Origin: Chloroflexota bacterium
GTDB lineage: Bacteria > Chloroflexota > Dehalococcoidia > JACQUA01
Length of the DNA: 64,000 bases
Direction: 5' to 3'
Assembly: GCA_016210565.1 (NCBI GenBank)
Contig: JACQUA010000246.1
Location: forward strand, 1-64,000
Part shown: piece after piece, positions 45,763 to 55,969 of the stretch
Numbering within the stretch: position 1 is the first letter of the stretch
Layout: each line of letters starts with the position of its first letter
Made by a program: the position numbers and the translations under genes
Notes under the pieces: generated by a model
The model's input: only the letters and a program-made list of their open reading frames with translations
What the model was told of the DNA's origin: nothing
Databases searched by the model: none

Positions 45763-45927
45763 GTAGGGTGGGTTAAGCGCGCAGGGGTCAGGCGGGAGGA
45801 GTTGCTGGCGCGCGAACCCACCACAAAAGGAGTCAAGAGACCAGGGTGACCACACAACCCGTCGAAACGGTGGGTTCGCGCAACCACCCCGTTGAACCCC
45901 ACCCCGTCTGCGCTTAACCCACCCTAC
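45763..45927. mobile_element. gtagggtgggttaag inverted-repeat element, second large copy
   Basis: Starts gtagggtgggttaagcgcgc and ends tgcgcttaacccaccctac. A nested inverted pair (gcgcgaacccacca and tggtgggttcgcgc) has the same order as at 26892-27092. Confidence 0.6.
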
Positions 45928-45975
45928 AGTTGGCTCTCCCCCTTTGCCAGAGGGAGAGGTGAGGGGAATACAACA

Positions 45976-47025
<1,050 letters not shown>

Positions 47026-47255
47026 CAGTAGCGGCACGCTGCCGCGTGCCTCAATAGTGAGTAGACAGTAGCAAGTAGCCCCCCCCCGCACCACCCACAG
47101 CCGACCGCCGATGGCCGACAGCAGATAACAGATAGCTGTTGGCTGTTGGCTGTCAGCCGGCCGCCCACTGCAGGTGGGTTCGCGCAGCCCCCCACGCCAC
47201 CAGACGCCCCTTCTGCGCTTAACCCACCCTACACCTCTACTCGCTACTCGCTACA
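47026..47255. repeat. Repeat mosaic between mtnA and the aldolase gene
   Basis: Contains gcggcacgctgccgcgtgcc, gccgatggccgacagcag units, and a half element of the gtagggtgggtt family (47170-47234). There is no terminator hairpin between the convergent genes that I can see. Confidence 0.55.
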
Positions 47256-47951
47256 CTACCTCGTCTTCTTCTCAAACAGATCGAAGACCCTGCGCCACTG
47301 GTTCTCTATTTTCGACCTTTCGGCGATCTGGGCATTCCGCTCTCTGATCTCGGTGACGGTCAGGGGGACCATCTTGCCGCTGGCTTTGGAAACTTCCATG
47401 ATGTACCGGCAGTTCTCCTCCAGGTAGATGGTGTGGTGCGTGGCCTCTTCAATGCTTTCCCCCAGGGTAACCACGCCGTGACCCCGCAGCAGGATGGCTT
47501 TGGCCTTCCCCATGGCCCGGACCAGCATCTTCCCGTGGTCGTCGTTAATCAGCAACTCCGCCTTCTTGTAAACGGGGATGTTTCTCCCCAGCGGGGCGCC
47601 CTGGATGGTTACGGGTGTGAAAGGGATGCCGGCGATGGCCAGCGCCATGGAGTAGAAGGGATGAACATGCACTATGCAGCCGGCGTCCTCCCGGCCCTCG
47701 TGGAGGGCGCTGTGCAGGACCGCCTCGAGGGGCACCGTGCCGTTCCCCGAAATCTTCTTCCTCCTGTAATCGCACAGCACCAGACTGTCGGGAGAGAAGG
47801 GATCGGTGGTGCTGCCCAGGGTGGCAGTGATGTAGAACCGGTCCTGCCCCGGCACCCGGGCGCTGATATGCCCGTAAATGTCGAATAGCCCCACCCGGTT
47901 CAGTATCCGGGCGCAGGTTGCCAGTGTTTTCCTGAGTTCCTCGTCAGCCAT
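47256..47951 (-). CDS. Class II aldolase/adducin family protein
   Basis: 231 aa. Zinc-dependent sugar-phosphate aldolase fold, as in fuculose- or ribulose-phosphate aldolases and some decarboxylases. Metal-ligand histidines are seen in HVHPFYSMALA and LRGHGVVTLG, and the substrate loop region in GHISARVPGQDRFYIT. A class II aldolase is the step after MtnA in the DHAP shunt, which splits methylthioribulose 1-phosphate. The convergent mtnA neighbour makes that substrate a reasonable guess, not a proof. ATG 47951 has AAGGAGG upstream and its own promoter. Confidence 0.88.
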   Translation of the reverse strand: MADEELRKTLATCARILNRVGLFDIYGHISARVPGQDRFYITATLGSTTDPFSPDSLVLCDYRRKKISGNGTVPLEAVLHSALHEGREDAGCIVHVHPFYSMALAIAGIPFTPVTIQGAPLGRNIPVYKKAELLINDDHGKMLVRAMGKAKAILLRGHGVVTLGESIEEATHHTIYLEENCRYIMEVSKASGKMVPLTVTEIRERNAQIAERSKIENQWRRVFDLFEKKTR

Positions 47952-47989
47952 GGAAACAGTCCTCCTTTTTTGGATTAGCGTGGAATGGA

Positions 47990-48000
47990 ATTATACCACA
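47990..48000 (-). promoter_or_regulatory. Extended -10 of the aldolase gene
   Basis: TGTGGTATAAT on the minus strand, with a leader of about 33 bases to ATG 47951. It is the same string as at 28961-28971. Confidence 0.6.
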
Positions 48001-48145
48001 GGTACGGCGATGGGCGGGGATTGTAAGCTCCCCTGTAATGTTCGGGTTGTATAATCCGCGCGTAACTACCGGCGCTGGGTGGCCGGCCACGTATTGGCGG
48101 CACAGCGTGGTGTCCCGTTGTTAAGGCACCAAGGAGGCAAGAAAG

Positions 48146-48838
48146 GTGCAAATGAGTCATACCTTCGTAAGGTTATCGGGAGTGGTTGTGGCGGCTGCGT
48201 TGACGGCTTCGCTTCTGGCGGCGTGCACCCCGGCCGCCCCGCCGGCCGCGGTCGAAACCAAGATGGACGTTAGCTATGGAAGTCCGCCCGCAGGCGGCTG
48301 GACATGGGGCGTCGCGGACATCAGCACCGGCCCGCAGGAACGGGCCGAGGACACGAACAATCACGGATTCCCCTGGGTATTCTACGTCGTTCGCGGTTCG
48401 ACGGAACTGGGCACCGCCGAGGGGAAGAAGACCCTTGCCGCCGGCGAGGCCATGATGATATCAACGAGACAGGACCACAGCCACCGGTTTTTCGCGCAGA
48501 GCCAGGTGCTGGCTTTTCGCCCCACCCCACAGCGCATGGCCGAGTTCCATCGCGGGACCAAGCTGCATGAGTCGGCCGCATCGCTGGGTGTGAAACCCGG
48601 ACAGAACTACTCGCTGCGAATAAGAAACTTCACGATTCCCCCGCGGGGGTCGGAAAGCATCACCGCCGAAGCCAGCTTCGGCTACGTGGTGGAGGGAACG
48701 CTCAGCATCCGCTCCGGCGACAACACGACGACCCAGGAAGCGGGCAAAGCCTTCGAACTGCCGTCCAACGTGGAGCAGGTCTTGAGCAACGAAGGGGCTG
48801 CGCCGGTGAAGTTCATGCTGGCAGACCTGCGCCCATAA
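48146..48838 (+). CDS. Cupin-like lipoprotein
   Basis: 230 aa from GTG 48146 (GGAGG 8 bases upstream); ATG 48152 is an alternative. Lipobox LTASLLAAC (Cys27). Two cupin-like barrels are suggested: about 65-130 (FYVVRGSTELGTAEGKKTLA, TRQDHSHRFFA) and about 155-230 (SFGYVVEGTLSIRSGDNTTT). The usual metal-binding His pair is incomplete, with only HSH in the first barrel, so a binding role is as likely as catalysis. Monocistronic; function unknown. Confidence 0.75.
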   Translation: MQMSHTFVRLSGVVVAAALTASLLAACTPAAPPAAVETKMDVSYGSPPAGGWTWGVADISTGPQERAEDTNNHGFPWVFYVVRGSTELGTAEGKKTLAAGEAMMISTRQDHSHRFFAQSQVLAFRPTPQRMAEFHRGTKLHESAASLGVKPGQNYSLRIRNFTIPPRGSESITAEASFGYVVEGTLSIRSGDNTTTQEAGKAFELPSNVEQVLSNEGAAPVKFMLADLRP

Positions 48839-48987
48839 AGGGGACCACAGGATCTGGGGAGGGGTCACCACCGTAGCGGCACGCTGACGCGTGCCCTGCC
48901 CGGGGCGGCGAACGCGGGTTCGCCCCTGCGCCCATTTCGTCCGTCCTTATTCCGCCGCCGACAGGCACGGTGGCCTGTCGTACCGGT

Positions 48988-49983
48988 CTAGCGAACGGCG
49001 ATTTCGCCGCTGACTTCCTGCTGCACCTCGAAGCCGAGGTCCGTGATCATCCGCCAGGCCTCCTCGGGCGATTGCCCCGGCGTGGTCAAGTAGCCGGAGA
49101 CGAAAAGGGAGTTGGCCGGATAAAGCGCCAGGGGCTGGAGCATCCTCAGGTGGTACTCCCGTCCTCCCGCCACCCTTATTTCGTTGGCGGGATTCAAGAA
49201 CCGCACCAGGCTGAGAATGGCCAGGCACTTCAAAGGCGTCAGGTATTCAACCTTTTCCAGCGGGGTGCCGGGGACGGGGTGAAAAAAGTTGATGGGGATG
49301 GATTCCGGATTCAGCTCCCGAAAGGCCAGACAGCTATCGATGATATCATCCTCCGTTTCCCCCATGCCAAAGATTCCCCCGCAGCAGAGCTCCAGGCCGG
49401 CCCGCCTGGCCGCCCTGAGGGTCTCCACGCGGTCCTGGTAGCCATGGCTGGTGCAGATGGTGGAATAGAAGCGCCGGCTGGCATTGAAATTGTGATTGTA
49501 GCGGTTGACGCCAGCATCTTTGAGGGCTCTGGCCGCCGCGTCGTCGAGGAATCCCAGGGAGGTGCAGATGCTGATGCCGACGGTCTCCTTGACGCGCTTC
49601 ACCGCGCGGCAAAGCCGGTCCAGCTCCCCGGGGGTGGGCGACTGGCCGCTGGTGACGATGCAGTAGCGGACGGCCTTTGACTCCCGCGCCTGCCTGGCGC
49701 CTTCCACCATGGCCTCTTCATCCAGCAGGGGATAGGCGTCGATGGGCGCCGCCGATACCGCCGACTGGGAGCAGTATGAGCAGTCTTCGGTGCAGAGGCC
49801 GCTCTTGGCGTTGAGAATCAGGTGGAGCATTACCCTGTTGGAAAAGTAGGTCTTGCGGACCCGGTAGGCGGCGTCCAGCAGTCCCAATAGCTCTCCGGCC
49901 GGCGCAGCCAGCGCCTGCCGGCACTCTTCCCGGCTCAGAGCCTCGCCTCTAAGGGCTTTTTCGGCGAAATCAAGGTATTTCAT
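48988..49983 (-). CDS. bioB: Biotin synthase
   Basis: 331 aa radical SAM enzyme that inserts sulfur into dethiobiotin. The 4Fe-4S motif CTEDCSYC is at Cys64, 68 and 71. Also typical are YCIVTSGQSPTPGELDRLCR, GVNRYNHNFNASRRFYSTIC, the LELCCGGIFGMGETEDDIID region, and the RVAGGREYHLR arginine that binds the auxiliary 2Fe-2S cluster. ATG 49983 has caggag upstream. Last gene of the birA-bioF-bioA-bioD-bioB group. A gacaggcacggtggcctgtc hairpin follows it at 48959. Confidence 0.97.
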   Translation of the reverse strand: MKYLDFAEKALRGEALSREECRQALAAPAGELLGLLDAAYRVRKTYFSNRVMLHLILNAKSGLCTEDCSYCSQSAVSAAPIDAYPLLDEEAMVEGARQARESKAVRYCIVTSGQSPTPGELDRLCRAVKRVKETVGISICTSLGFLDDAAARALKDAGVNRYNHNFNASRRFYSTICTSHGYQDRVETLRAARRAGLELCCGGIFGMGETEDDIIDSCLAFRELNPESIPINFFHPVPGTPLEKVEYLTPLKCLAILSLVRFLNPANEIRVAGGREYHLRMLQPLALYPANSLFVSGYLTTPGQSPEEAWRMITDLGFEVQQEVSGEIAVR

Positions 49984-50127
49984 GTGCTACTCCTGGACCG
50001 GACAAGCCGGAGAAATGACGAAGTCCGAATGACGAGTGACCAAACGAATTTGAAGGAGGCCACCTGACCAACGTAGTGGCACGCTGCCGCGTGCCCTGTC
50101 CGGGCGGGCGAACACACGGGTTCGCCC

Positions 50128-50847
50128 CTACGGGCATTTCGGCTTTGGTGCGTTTTCCACGATGCTCGTCAGGTCCAGGTGCTGTTCCACGGCCTGCCGT
50201 ATCATGGTACTGTCGGGCCGTTCCATGTATGGTATGAGGCCCAGCAACGGCGCTTTAGCCCAACGCCGCAGCGCCTCCGCATTCAGGGCTTCGGCCAGCC
50301 CGCATGCGGGCGCTGTGCGGTTAACCACGAGGCCGAGGACCGGAATCCGTTCCTTGCGGGCGTAGTAAAGCGCCAGCAGGGTATGATTGATGGTACCCAG
50401 GCTGCCCCGGGTCACGATGACCAGCGGCAGGCGCAGTTTCTTGGCGAGATCGGCCACCACCAGTTCTTTCCACAGCGGCGAAAGCAGTCCCCCGGCCCCC
50501 TCGACGATCACCAGTCCATGACGGCCGGCGAGGATCTGGAAGGCCGAGCTTATGCGTGCCGTGTCTATTGCCACCCCCGCCCGTTCCGCCGCCAGGGCGG
50601 GCGTCAGGGCCTCCTCGAAGGCATAGGGATTGATCAGGTCCATCTCATCCCGGCACTGGGCCATTTCCTTCAGAAAAAGGGCATCCTGGGCCACCAGCCG
50701 CCCGCCCTCCTTCGGGCAGCCGCTTTCCACCGGCTTCATCACCCCCACGTCCGCCCCCCGCTTCCTCAAAGCCGCGGCCATGCCTCCGGCGACGAGGGTC
50801 TTGCCCACCCCGGTGTCAGTGCCCGCGATGAAAATGCCGTTCGTCAT
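50128..50847 (-). CDS. bioD: Dethiobiotin synthetase
   Basis: 239 aa. ATP-dependent ureido-ring closure that converts DAPA to dethiobiotin. Walker-A-like GTDTGVGKT is at residues 9-17, the substrate loop MKPVESGCP follows, then IVEGAGGLLSPL and LGLVVNRTAP. ATG 50847 lies directly after an aaccttccaaccttc repeat (minus strand), with no ribosome binding site seen. It precedes bioB by 144 bases and is separated from bioA by the HEPN-like gene. Confidence 0.96.
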   Translation of the reverse strand: MTNGIFIAGTDTGVGKTLVAGGMAAALRKRGADVGVMKPVESGCPKEGGRLVAQDALFLKEMAQCRDEMDLINPYAFEEALTPALAAERAGVAIDTARISSAFQILAGRHGLVIVEGAGGLLSPLWKELVVADLAKKLRLPLVIVTRGSLGTINHTLLALYYARKERIPVLGLVVNRTAPACGLAEALNAEALRRWAKAPLLGLIPYMERPDSTMIRQAVEQHLDLTSIVENAPKPKCP

Positions 50848-51039
50848 GATGGTTTGAAGGTTGGAAGGTTCGTAAGGTTCACAAAGTTTATAAGGTTCGT
50901 AAGGTTAGAAAGTTTCAAGGTTAGAAAGTTAGAATGGGACCATACAATTGCCCTAAGTGTTCAAGTTAATTATAGACAGTTCCTAAGTGGTGAGGTTCAG
51001 CAGTTTCCTGATTCCACCGTAGCCAATGCTGTCTGCCCA

Positions 51040-52836
51040 TTAGACGCTAGAAATCTGAGCCACATTCGAGAAGACTGCTTGCCGGATTGTTTCATGAGTC
51101 GCCATTGGGTCTCTGAGCGATTTCACGACAAGATCATAACTCGTAGCTGAGCGCAAGAACAATTCGTCTAGACTCGCAATATGATCATAATGGTTGAAAA
51201 TGTCCAGACATAAGAGGATTGTCCGTTGAAGGTAGTATTCCAAGTTCGCAGTAAACAGTCGCAGCCTGAATTGGACTTCCGTGCCATGAACAATACAGCA
51301 ACGAATTCTGTAGAGGCGAGCTAGGTGACACTCCAGATGTTTCACATGGAGTTGAAGATACTCGGCGGTCTTCCCGGGATCAGACAGTATCTCTATAAGT
51401 GCCTTGCCTGTTTGAAAAAGAACAGGGTGATTGGCAAGGGACTCGATTAGTTTTGGACGTGCGGTGGAGTGAACAACCGATAATAGTTGTGAAGGAGTAA
51501 GGCTAGCTAGCGCGGCGGAGCCTGAGGCATTAACTAGCTCGTCGGACCACTCGATTGTAGAGTATTTCAGCGTTAGAGAGAGGTCGTTTAATAACTTTGA
51601 CAAGTAACTAATTACCATTGATCGGCTTATGTTGAAAGCGACTGTATCTCCAATATCGCCGGCGCTTCTTTTTCCGCAGCAGGCGATTTCTTCCAGTCCC
51701 ATCCACCAAAAGAGAAATTTGTCCTCATAGTGCTCGCTGTCTCGTCCGAAGCGGTACTGGCGTATCGACGCCTGCAATTGTCTCTTGGTGATTTCTTCAA
51801 CAGAAGCTTTCGCGTAAACTGCTTCGAAATCCTTTCCAAATGAAATAAGGTCCTCTCGGGTCGTGTCCTCTCGGGGGTTTGGAGGGACGTGAGAGAAACG
51901 AGGGGTCATTTCTCTGCCATCACCGAGTCGCTTTACGTAGCAAACTGGACCGATGACTATGGCATCAGGCTCGTAAGCGAACCTGATTAAGTCGGCCAGT
52001 TGCTCGAAAGATTCGCGCGCGTTTATTGCTGCCGATGTGAACTCAAAATCGCTAACCTTAGTCTTCGCGTAGCATACATAAGATGGCGGCGATTTGGAAA
52101 AGGGTTGCAGTTTGCTATGTTCAAGATCGGCTTTGCTGGCAAATTCAAAGCTGCCGAGCTTTCGAAGAGAAGGGAGCTTTGTGCTCTTCGAAAGTTCCAG
52201 GACGACCTCAAACTCCTGTCGGGGCAGTTTGAAGATTGAAATCATGAACTTCAGGTTATCATCGAAGGAATGCCCCTCCTTCGTGGATGTCAGAAGTTTC
52301 TTGTGCCAAACATGAAGTGTTTCAAGAGGCCAGCCGCGCGCAACAAGATCGCTTAAGAGGCTCGCCGTCAACTTGGCAATTTCTGCCTCACAGTTCGGTT
52401 TCATTGCCGATACCAAGCTATCGCACAGATTGTTGAAATAGGACTTTTCAAGGGCAACAGAAAAATCGGTGACTATTAGGCGGCAACTGGTCATGTCACC
52501 GTCAAACTTGGGCTTCTTGGTATCCGATTTCTTGGGGCGATCGGCAAAAAAGGGTGACAAAGCCTTTACAAAACCTGGGAAATATTGGGTGCAAACAGAG
52601 TCTTGGTCAATTATGGTTTTTGTCTCATCCCACAAGCCTTCAAACTCTTTATCATTAAGAAGGTCGAGGCGCATTTCATGCCTAAGTTCTTGGATAATCG
52701 TCCTGGAATTCATGCACTTAACTCGGTATGAGTCCAATGACCCTATGTGGGTCATGCTGTACCAAAGCTCGACAAAGAAGAGTTCATGGGGTGCAAGTTC
52801 TAGCGAGGCAAGGATATCGTGTTTGAACACTCTCAT
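51040..52836 (-). CDS. Large protein with C-terminal HEPN-like domain
   Basis: 598 aa from ATG 52836 (aagaggg upstream; a longer frame to 52950 is less likely). The first 400 residues match nothing I know. Near the C-terminus, LARLYRIRCCIVHGTEVQF contains an RX4H motif (Arg512 and His517), as in HEPN ribonuclease domains of the Apea type. Base composition is visibly more AT-rich than its neighbours, and codon choice differs. The gene sits between bioA and bioD and is bordered by degenerate aaggttcgtaaggtt-type repeats. I infer a transferred gene, possibly in defence or RNA cleavage. Evidence for function is limited to the motif. Confidence 0.6.
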   Translation of the reverse strand: MRVFKHDILASLELAPHELFFVELWYSMTHIGSLDSYRVKCMNSRTIIQELRHEMRLDLLNDKEFEGLWDETKTIIDQDSVCTQYFPGFVKALSPFFADRPKKSDTKKPKFDGDMTSCRLIVTDFSVALEKSYFNNLCDSLVSAMKPNCEAEIAKLTASLLSDLVARGWPLETLHVWHKKLLTSTKEGHSFDDNLKFMISIFKLPRQEFEVVLELSKSTKLPSLRKLGSFEFASKADLEHSKLQPFSKSPPSYVCYAKTKVSDFEFTSAAINARESFEQLADLIRFAYEPDAIVIGPVCYVKRLGDGREMTPRFSHVPPNPREDTTREDLISFGKDFEAVYAKASVEEITKRQLQASIRQYRFGRDSEHYEDKFLFWWMGLEEIACCGKRSAGDIGDTVAFNISRSMVISYLSKLLNDLSLTLKYSTIEWSDELVNASGSAALASLTPSQLLSVVHSTARPKLIESLANHPVLFQTGKALIEILSDPGKTAEYLQLHVKHLECHLARLYRIRCCIVHGTEVQFRLRLFTANLEYYLQRTILLCLDIFNHYDHIASLDELFLRSATSYDLVVKSLRDPMATHETIRQAVFSNVAQISSV

Positions 52837-53060
52837 AAGCGCCCTCTTGAAACAAATTGTTAGGCGTGCTATTATAACACCGTAGTTAATTGCTAGTAAG
52901 GGAGTAAAGGGTTGCCGAGTAGAAACGATTTCGTTCCTCGCACCAAACACTCCCTTTTTTTATGGGTTCTAGTTGTGCTGTCTGGATAGGAGAAAGTTGC
53001 ACGTACTCAACAACTCTATAACGCAATAACTCCATGAACTCAACAAACTTTATGAACCTG

Positions 53061-54422
53061 CTAACCGCCTTCGGTTACCGAGCGTATTGATTCAAACGTT
53101 ATCTGCAGGAGTTGCTCCAGCTCCGGCCCCGATATGCCCAGCGGAGGCATCAGAACGATGACGTTTTCCAGGGGGCGAATGATGAGTCCCCGTTTCCTGG
53201 CCTCCTGGATCACCCTGATGCCCATCTTGTCCTCATAGGGGTACTCTTCCTTCGTATCAGGGTCTTTCACCAGCTCGATTCCCACCATGAAACCGAGCTG
53301 GCGGACATCTCCCACGTGGCGCAGCCGCCGGAACTCTTGCAGTTCCTGGTTGAGGAGAAAGACCTTGTCGCGGAGTTTTTCCAGCGTCCGTTCTTTCTCG
53401 AAAATCTCAAGGTTGGCAATGGCGGCGGCGCAGGCCAGGGGGTTGGCGGTATAAGTATGGCCGTGAAAGAAGGTTATCTTATCTCTGTATTCGCCGCAGA
53501 AGGCATCGAAGACCCGCTTTGTGGTCAGGGTAGCGGCCAGGGGCAAGTAGCCGCCGGTAATGCCCTTGGCTGCCGCCATGAAGTCCGGCTCGATCCCTTC
53601 CTGCTGGCAGGCGAACATCGTGCCGGTGCGCCCGAACCCCGTGGCCACCTCGTCTGCGATGAAGAAAAGGCCGTATTGGGCCGCCAGGTCTCGGACGTGC
53701 CTGGTATATCCCTGCGGGTAGACGATCATCCCGCCGGCGGCCTGGACCAGGGGCTCCATGACCACCGCGGCGGCTTTGTCGCGGTTCTTGCGGATAACGT
53801 CTTCCACGTCGCCCAGGCAGGTCATGCCGCAGTCCGGATATTCCCGGTCCAGGTAGCAGCGATAGCAGTAAGCCGAAGGCGCCTGCACGGTCGAGAACAG
53901 CAGCGGCCGGTAGATGCGGTGGAACAGGTCGATTCCCCCCACGCTCACCGAGCCGATGGTATCGCCGTGGTAGCCATTGACAAAGGAGATGAACGTGTTC
54001 CGGACGGGTTCCGGGCCGGGGCGCTGCTTCAAGTACTGGAAGGCCATCTTCAGGGCCACTTCGACCGCCGTGGAGCCATTATCCGAGTAGAAGACCTTCG
54101 TCAGTCCCGCGGGGGAAAGGCTGACGAGCTTCCGGGCCAGCTCGATGGCCGGCTGGTGGGAAAGTCCCAGGAAGGTGGAATGGGCCACCCGTCCCAGTTG
54201 GGCGATGATGGCCTCGTCGATTTCCCGGCGACGGTGTCCGTGCACGGTGACCCAGAGTGAGGACACGCCGTCCAGGTAGCGGCGGCCTTCGACATCAACC
54301 AGGTAGCTTCCTTCGCCCGCTGCGATGACAAGCGGTTTCTCCTGGAGCCAGTCTCCCATCTGGGTGAAAGGGTGCCAGACCAGCTCTTTATCGAGTTGTT
54401 CCCAGTTCGGTTCGTCTGTCAC
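53061..54422 (-). CDS. bioA: Adenosylmethionine-8-amino-7-oxononanoate aminotransferase
   Basis: 453 aa from GTG 54422; the longer frame to 54497 is repeat. PLP-dependent transamination of KAPA to DAPA. Motifs are LVWHPFTQMGDWLQEKPLVI, DGVSSLWVTVHGH, YSDNGSTAVEVALKMA, FISFVNGYHGDTIGSVSV, FIADEVATGFGRTGTMFACQ with the cofactor Asp, and AAAKGITGGYLPLAAT with the PLP Lys. The start has only a weak upstream purine run. It follows bioF in the biotin operon. Confidence 0.96.
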   Translation of the reverse strand: MTDEPNWEQLDKELVWHPFTQMGDWLQEKPLVIAAGEGSYLVDVEGRRYLDGVSSLWVTVHGHRRREIDEAIIAQLGRVAHSTFLGLSHQPAIELARKLVSLSPAGLTKVFYSDNGSTAVEVALKMAFQYLKQRPGPEPVRNTFISFVNGYHGDTIGSVSVGGIDLFHRIYRPLLFSTVQAPSAYCYRCYLDREYPDCGMTCLGDVEDVIRKNRDKAAAVVMEPLVQAAGGMIVYPQGYTRHVRDLAAQYGLFFIADEVATGFGRTGTMFACQQEGIEPDFMAAAKGITGGYLPLAATLTTKRVFDAFCGEYRDKITFFHGHTYTANPLACAAAIANLEIFEKERTLEKLRDKVFLLNQELQEFRRLRHVGDVRQLGFMVGIELVKDPDTKEEYPYEDKMGIRVIQEARKRGLIIRPLENVIVLMPPLGISGPELEQLLQITFESIRSVTEGG

Positions 54423-54634
54423 GATTGTTCTTATGTCTTTCCTTTCCCTCGATGGGCATAGGCGCCAATGAAACCACGAATGAACACGAATTAACACGAA
54501 CCAACAGGTGAATAACCACCACGGGGGTGCGGAGAGACCTGTCTCTCTATTCGTGTCAATTCGTGTTTATTCGTGGTTCGAAGTTACAAACCCCGTGAAC
54601 CTTCCAACCTTGAAACCTTCTAACCTTATGAACC

Positions 54635-55825
54635 TTATAAACCTTCTTCCCGCCCCGCCTTCCCGATCGCCGCGAGGGCGAAGTTCAGGTCCTCAAGGGT
54701 GTGATTCGCCATGACCGAAAGGCGCAGCCGGCTGGTCCCCTTCGGGACCGTCGGCGGGCGCAGGGCCGAAACCAGCACGCCCTCTTGCAGCAGGCGACCC
54801 GCCTGCTCCATGGTCGGCGCCGGTCCCCCGATAAGCACCGGGATGATCTGCGTTTCGCTCCGGAGCGTATTGAAACCGAGGCGGTGCAGCCCTTCCCGCA
54901 GGTAGGCCGCCCGAGCCTGGAGCGTTTCCGCCAGCGAAGGGTCTTCTTCAAGGATGTTGAGCGCCTCCAGGGCCGCCGACGCGGCCGGGGGAGGCAGGGC
55001 GGTGCTGAAGATGAAGCTGCGCGAATGGTTCGTCAGGAACCTGACCAGGTCGGCGCTGCCGGCGATAAACCCGCCCAGGCTGCCCAGGGCCTTGCTCAGG
55101 GTACCCATGATGATGGGCACCCGGTCCTCCAGCCCGAAGTGCGCCGCCACCCCCCGGCCACCGGGGCCAAAGGTCCCCGTCGCGTGGGCCTCGTCAACCA
55201 TCAGGATGGCACGGTACTTCTCCGCCAGATCAACCAGCCCCGGCAGCGGCGCGATATCTCCGTCCATGCTGAAGACGCCATCGACCACGATCAGCCGGCG
55301 GGCCTGCGGCGCTTCTGCGAGCGCCCGCCGCAGTCCTGCTTCCAGGGCGGCCAGGTCTTTGTGCGGATAGACTTCTGTTTTCGCCCGGCTCAGCCGGCAG
55401 CCGTCGATGATGCTGGCGTGGTTCAATTCGTCGCTGAAGACGCTGTCGCCGCGCCCCACCAGGCAGGACAGCGCGCCCACGTTGGCCGCGTAACCGCTGC
55501 TGTAGACCAGGGCCGCCTCTTTCCCTTTGAAAACCGCCAGGCGCTCCTCCAGCTCCCGGTGCAGCGCCATGTTCCCGCAGAGCAGGCGGGAGGCCCCGCT
55601 GCCGCAGCCGTAGAGACGGGCGGCGCGGGCGGCGGTCTCCTTGACCCGGGGATGAGCCGCCAGGCCGAGGTAGTTGTTGGAGGACAGGTTCAATAGCCGC
55701 CTGCCATCCATCTCCACCCACGGCCCCTGCTCGCCGGTCAAGACCTTGAGCTTTCTTTCCAGGTGGTTGGTGGCCAGGTTATCGAGGGAATCCCTCAAAC
55801 GTAGATTGAAAGCGCTTTCAGCCAT
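54635..55825 (-). CDS. bioF: 8-amino-7-oxononanoate synthase
   Basis: 396 aa PLP enzyme condensing pimeloyl thioester with alanine. NYLGLAAHPRVKETA, FSDELNHASIIDGCRLSRAK, MVDEAHATGTFGPGGRGVAA and MGTLSKALGSLGGFIAGS (PLP Lys) are all in place. ATG 55825. Bases 54423-54634 upstream of bioA hold ttcgtgtcaattcgtgttta repeats and aaccttatgaacctt units. No bioC, bioH or bioW gene is present, so the pimeloyl donor is made elsewhere. Confidence 0.96.
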   Translation of the reverse strand: MAESAFNLRLRDSLDNLATNHLERKLKVLTGEQGPWVEMDGRRLLNLSSNNYLGLAAHPRVKETAARAARLYGCGSGASRLLCGNMALHRELEERLAVFKGKEAALVYSSGYAANVGALSCLVGRGDSVFSDELNHASIIDGCRLSRAKTEVYPHKDLAALEAGLRRALAEAPQARRLIVVDGVFSMDGDIAPLPGLVDLAEKYRAILMVDEAHATGTFGPGGRGVAAHFGLEDRVPIIMGTLSKALGSLGGFIAGSADLVRFLTNHSRSFIFSTALPPPAASAALEALNILEEDPSLAETLQARAAYLREGLHRLGFNTLRSETQIIPVLIGGPAPTMEQAGRLLQEGVLVSALRPPTVPKGTSRLRLSVMANHTLEDLNFALAAIGKAGREEGL

Positions 55826-55969
55826 TCCTATGAAAAATTAAAAATGAGAAATCAAAATGAGAAATCAAAATGCAAAAAGGGCTATCGGCTGTTAGCTATC
55901 GGCTGTCGGCTATCGGCTGCCGGCTGTCTACTGTCTACTGTCTGCTCACTACTGTCTACTCACTACTCG

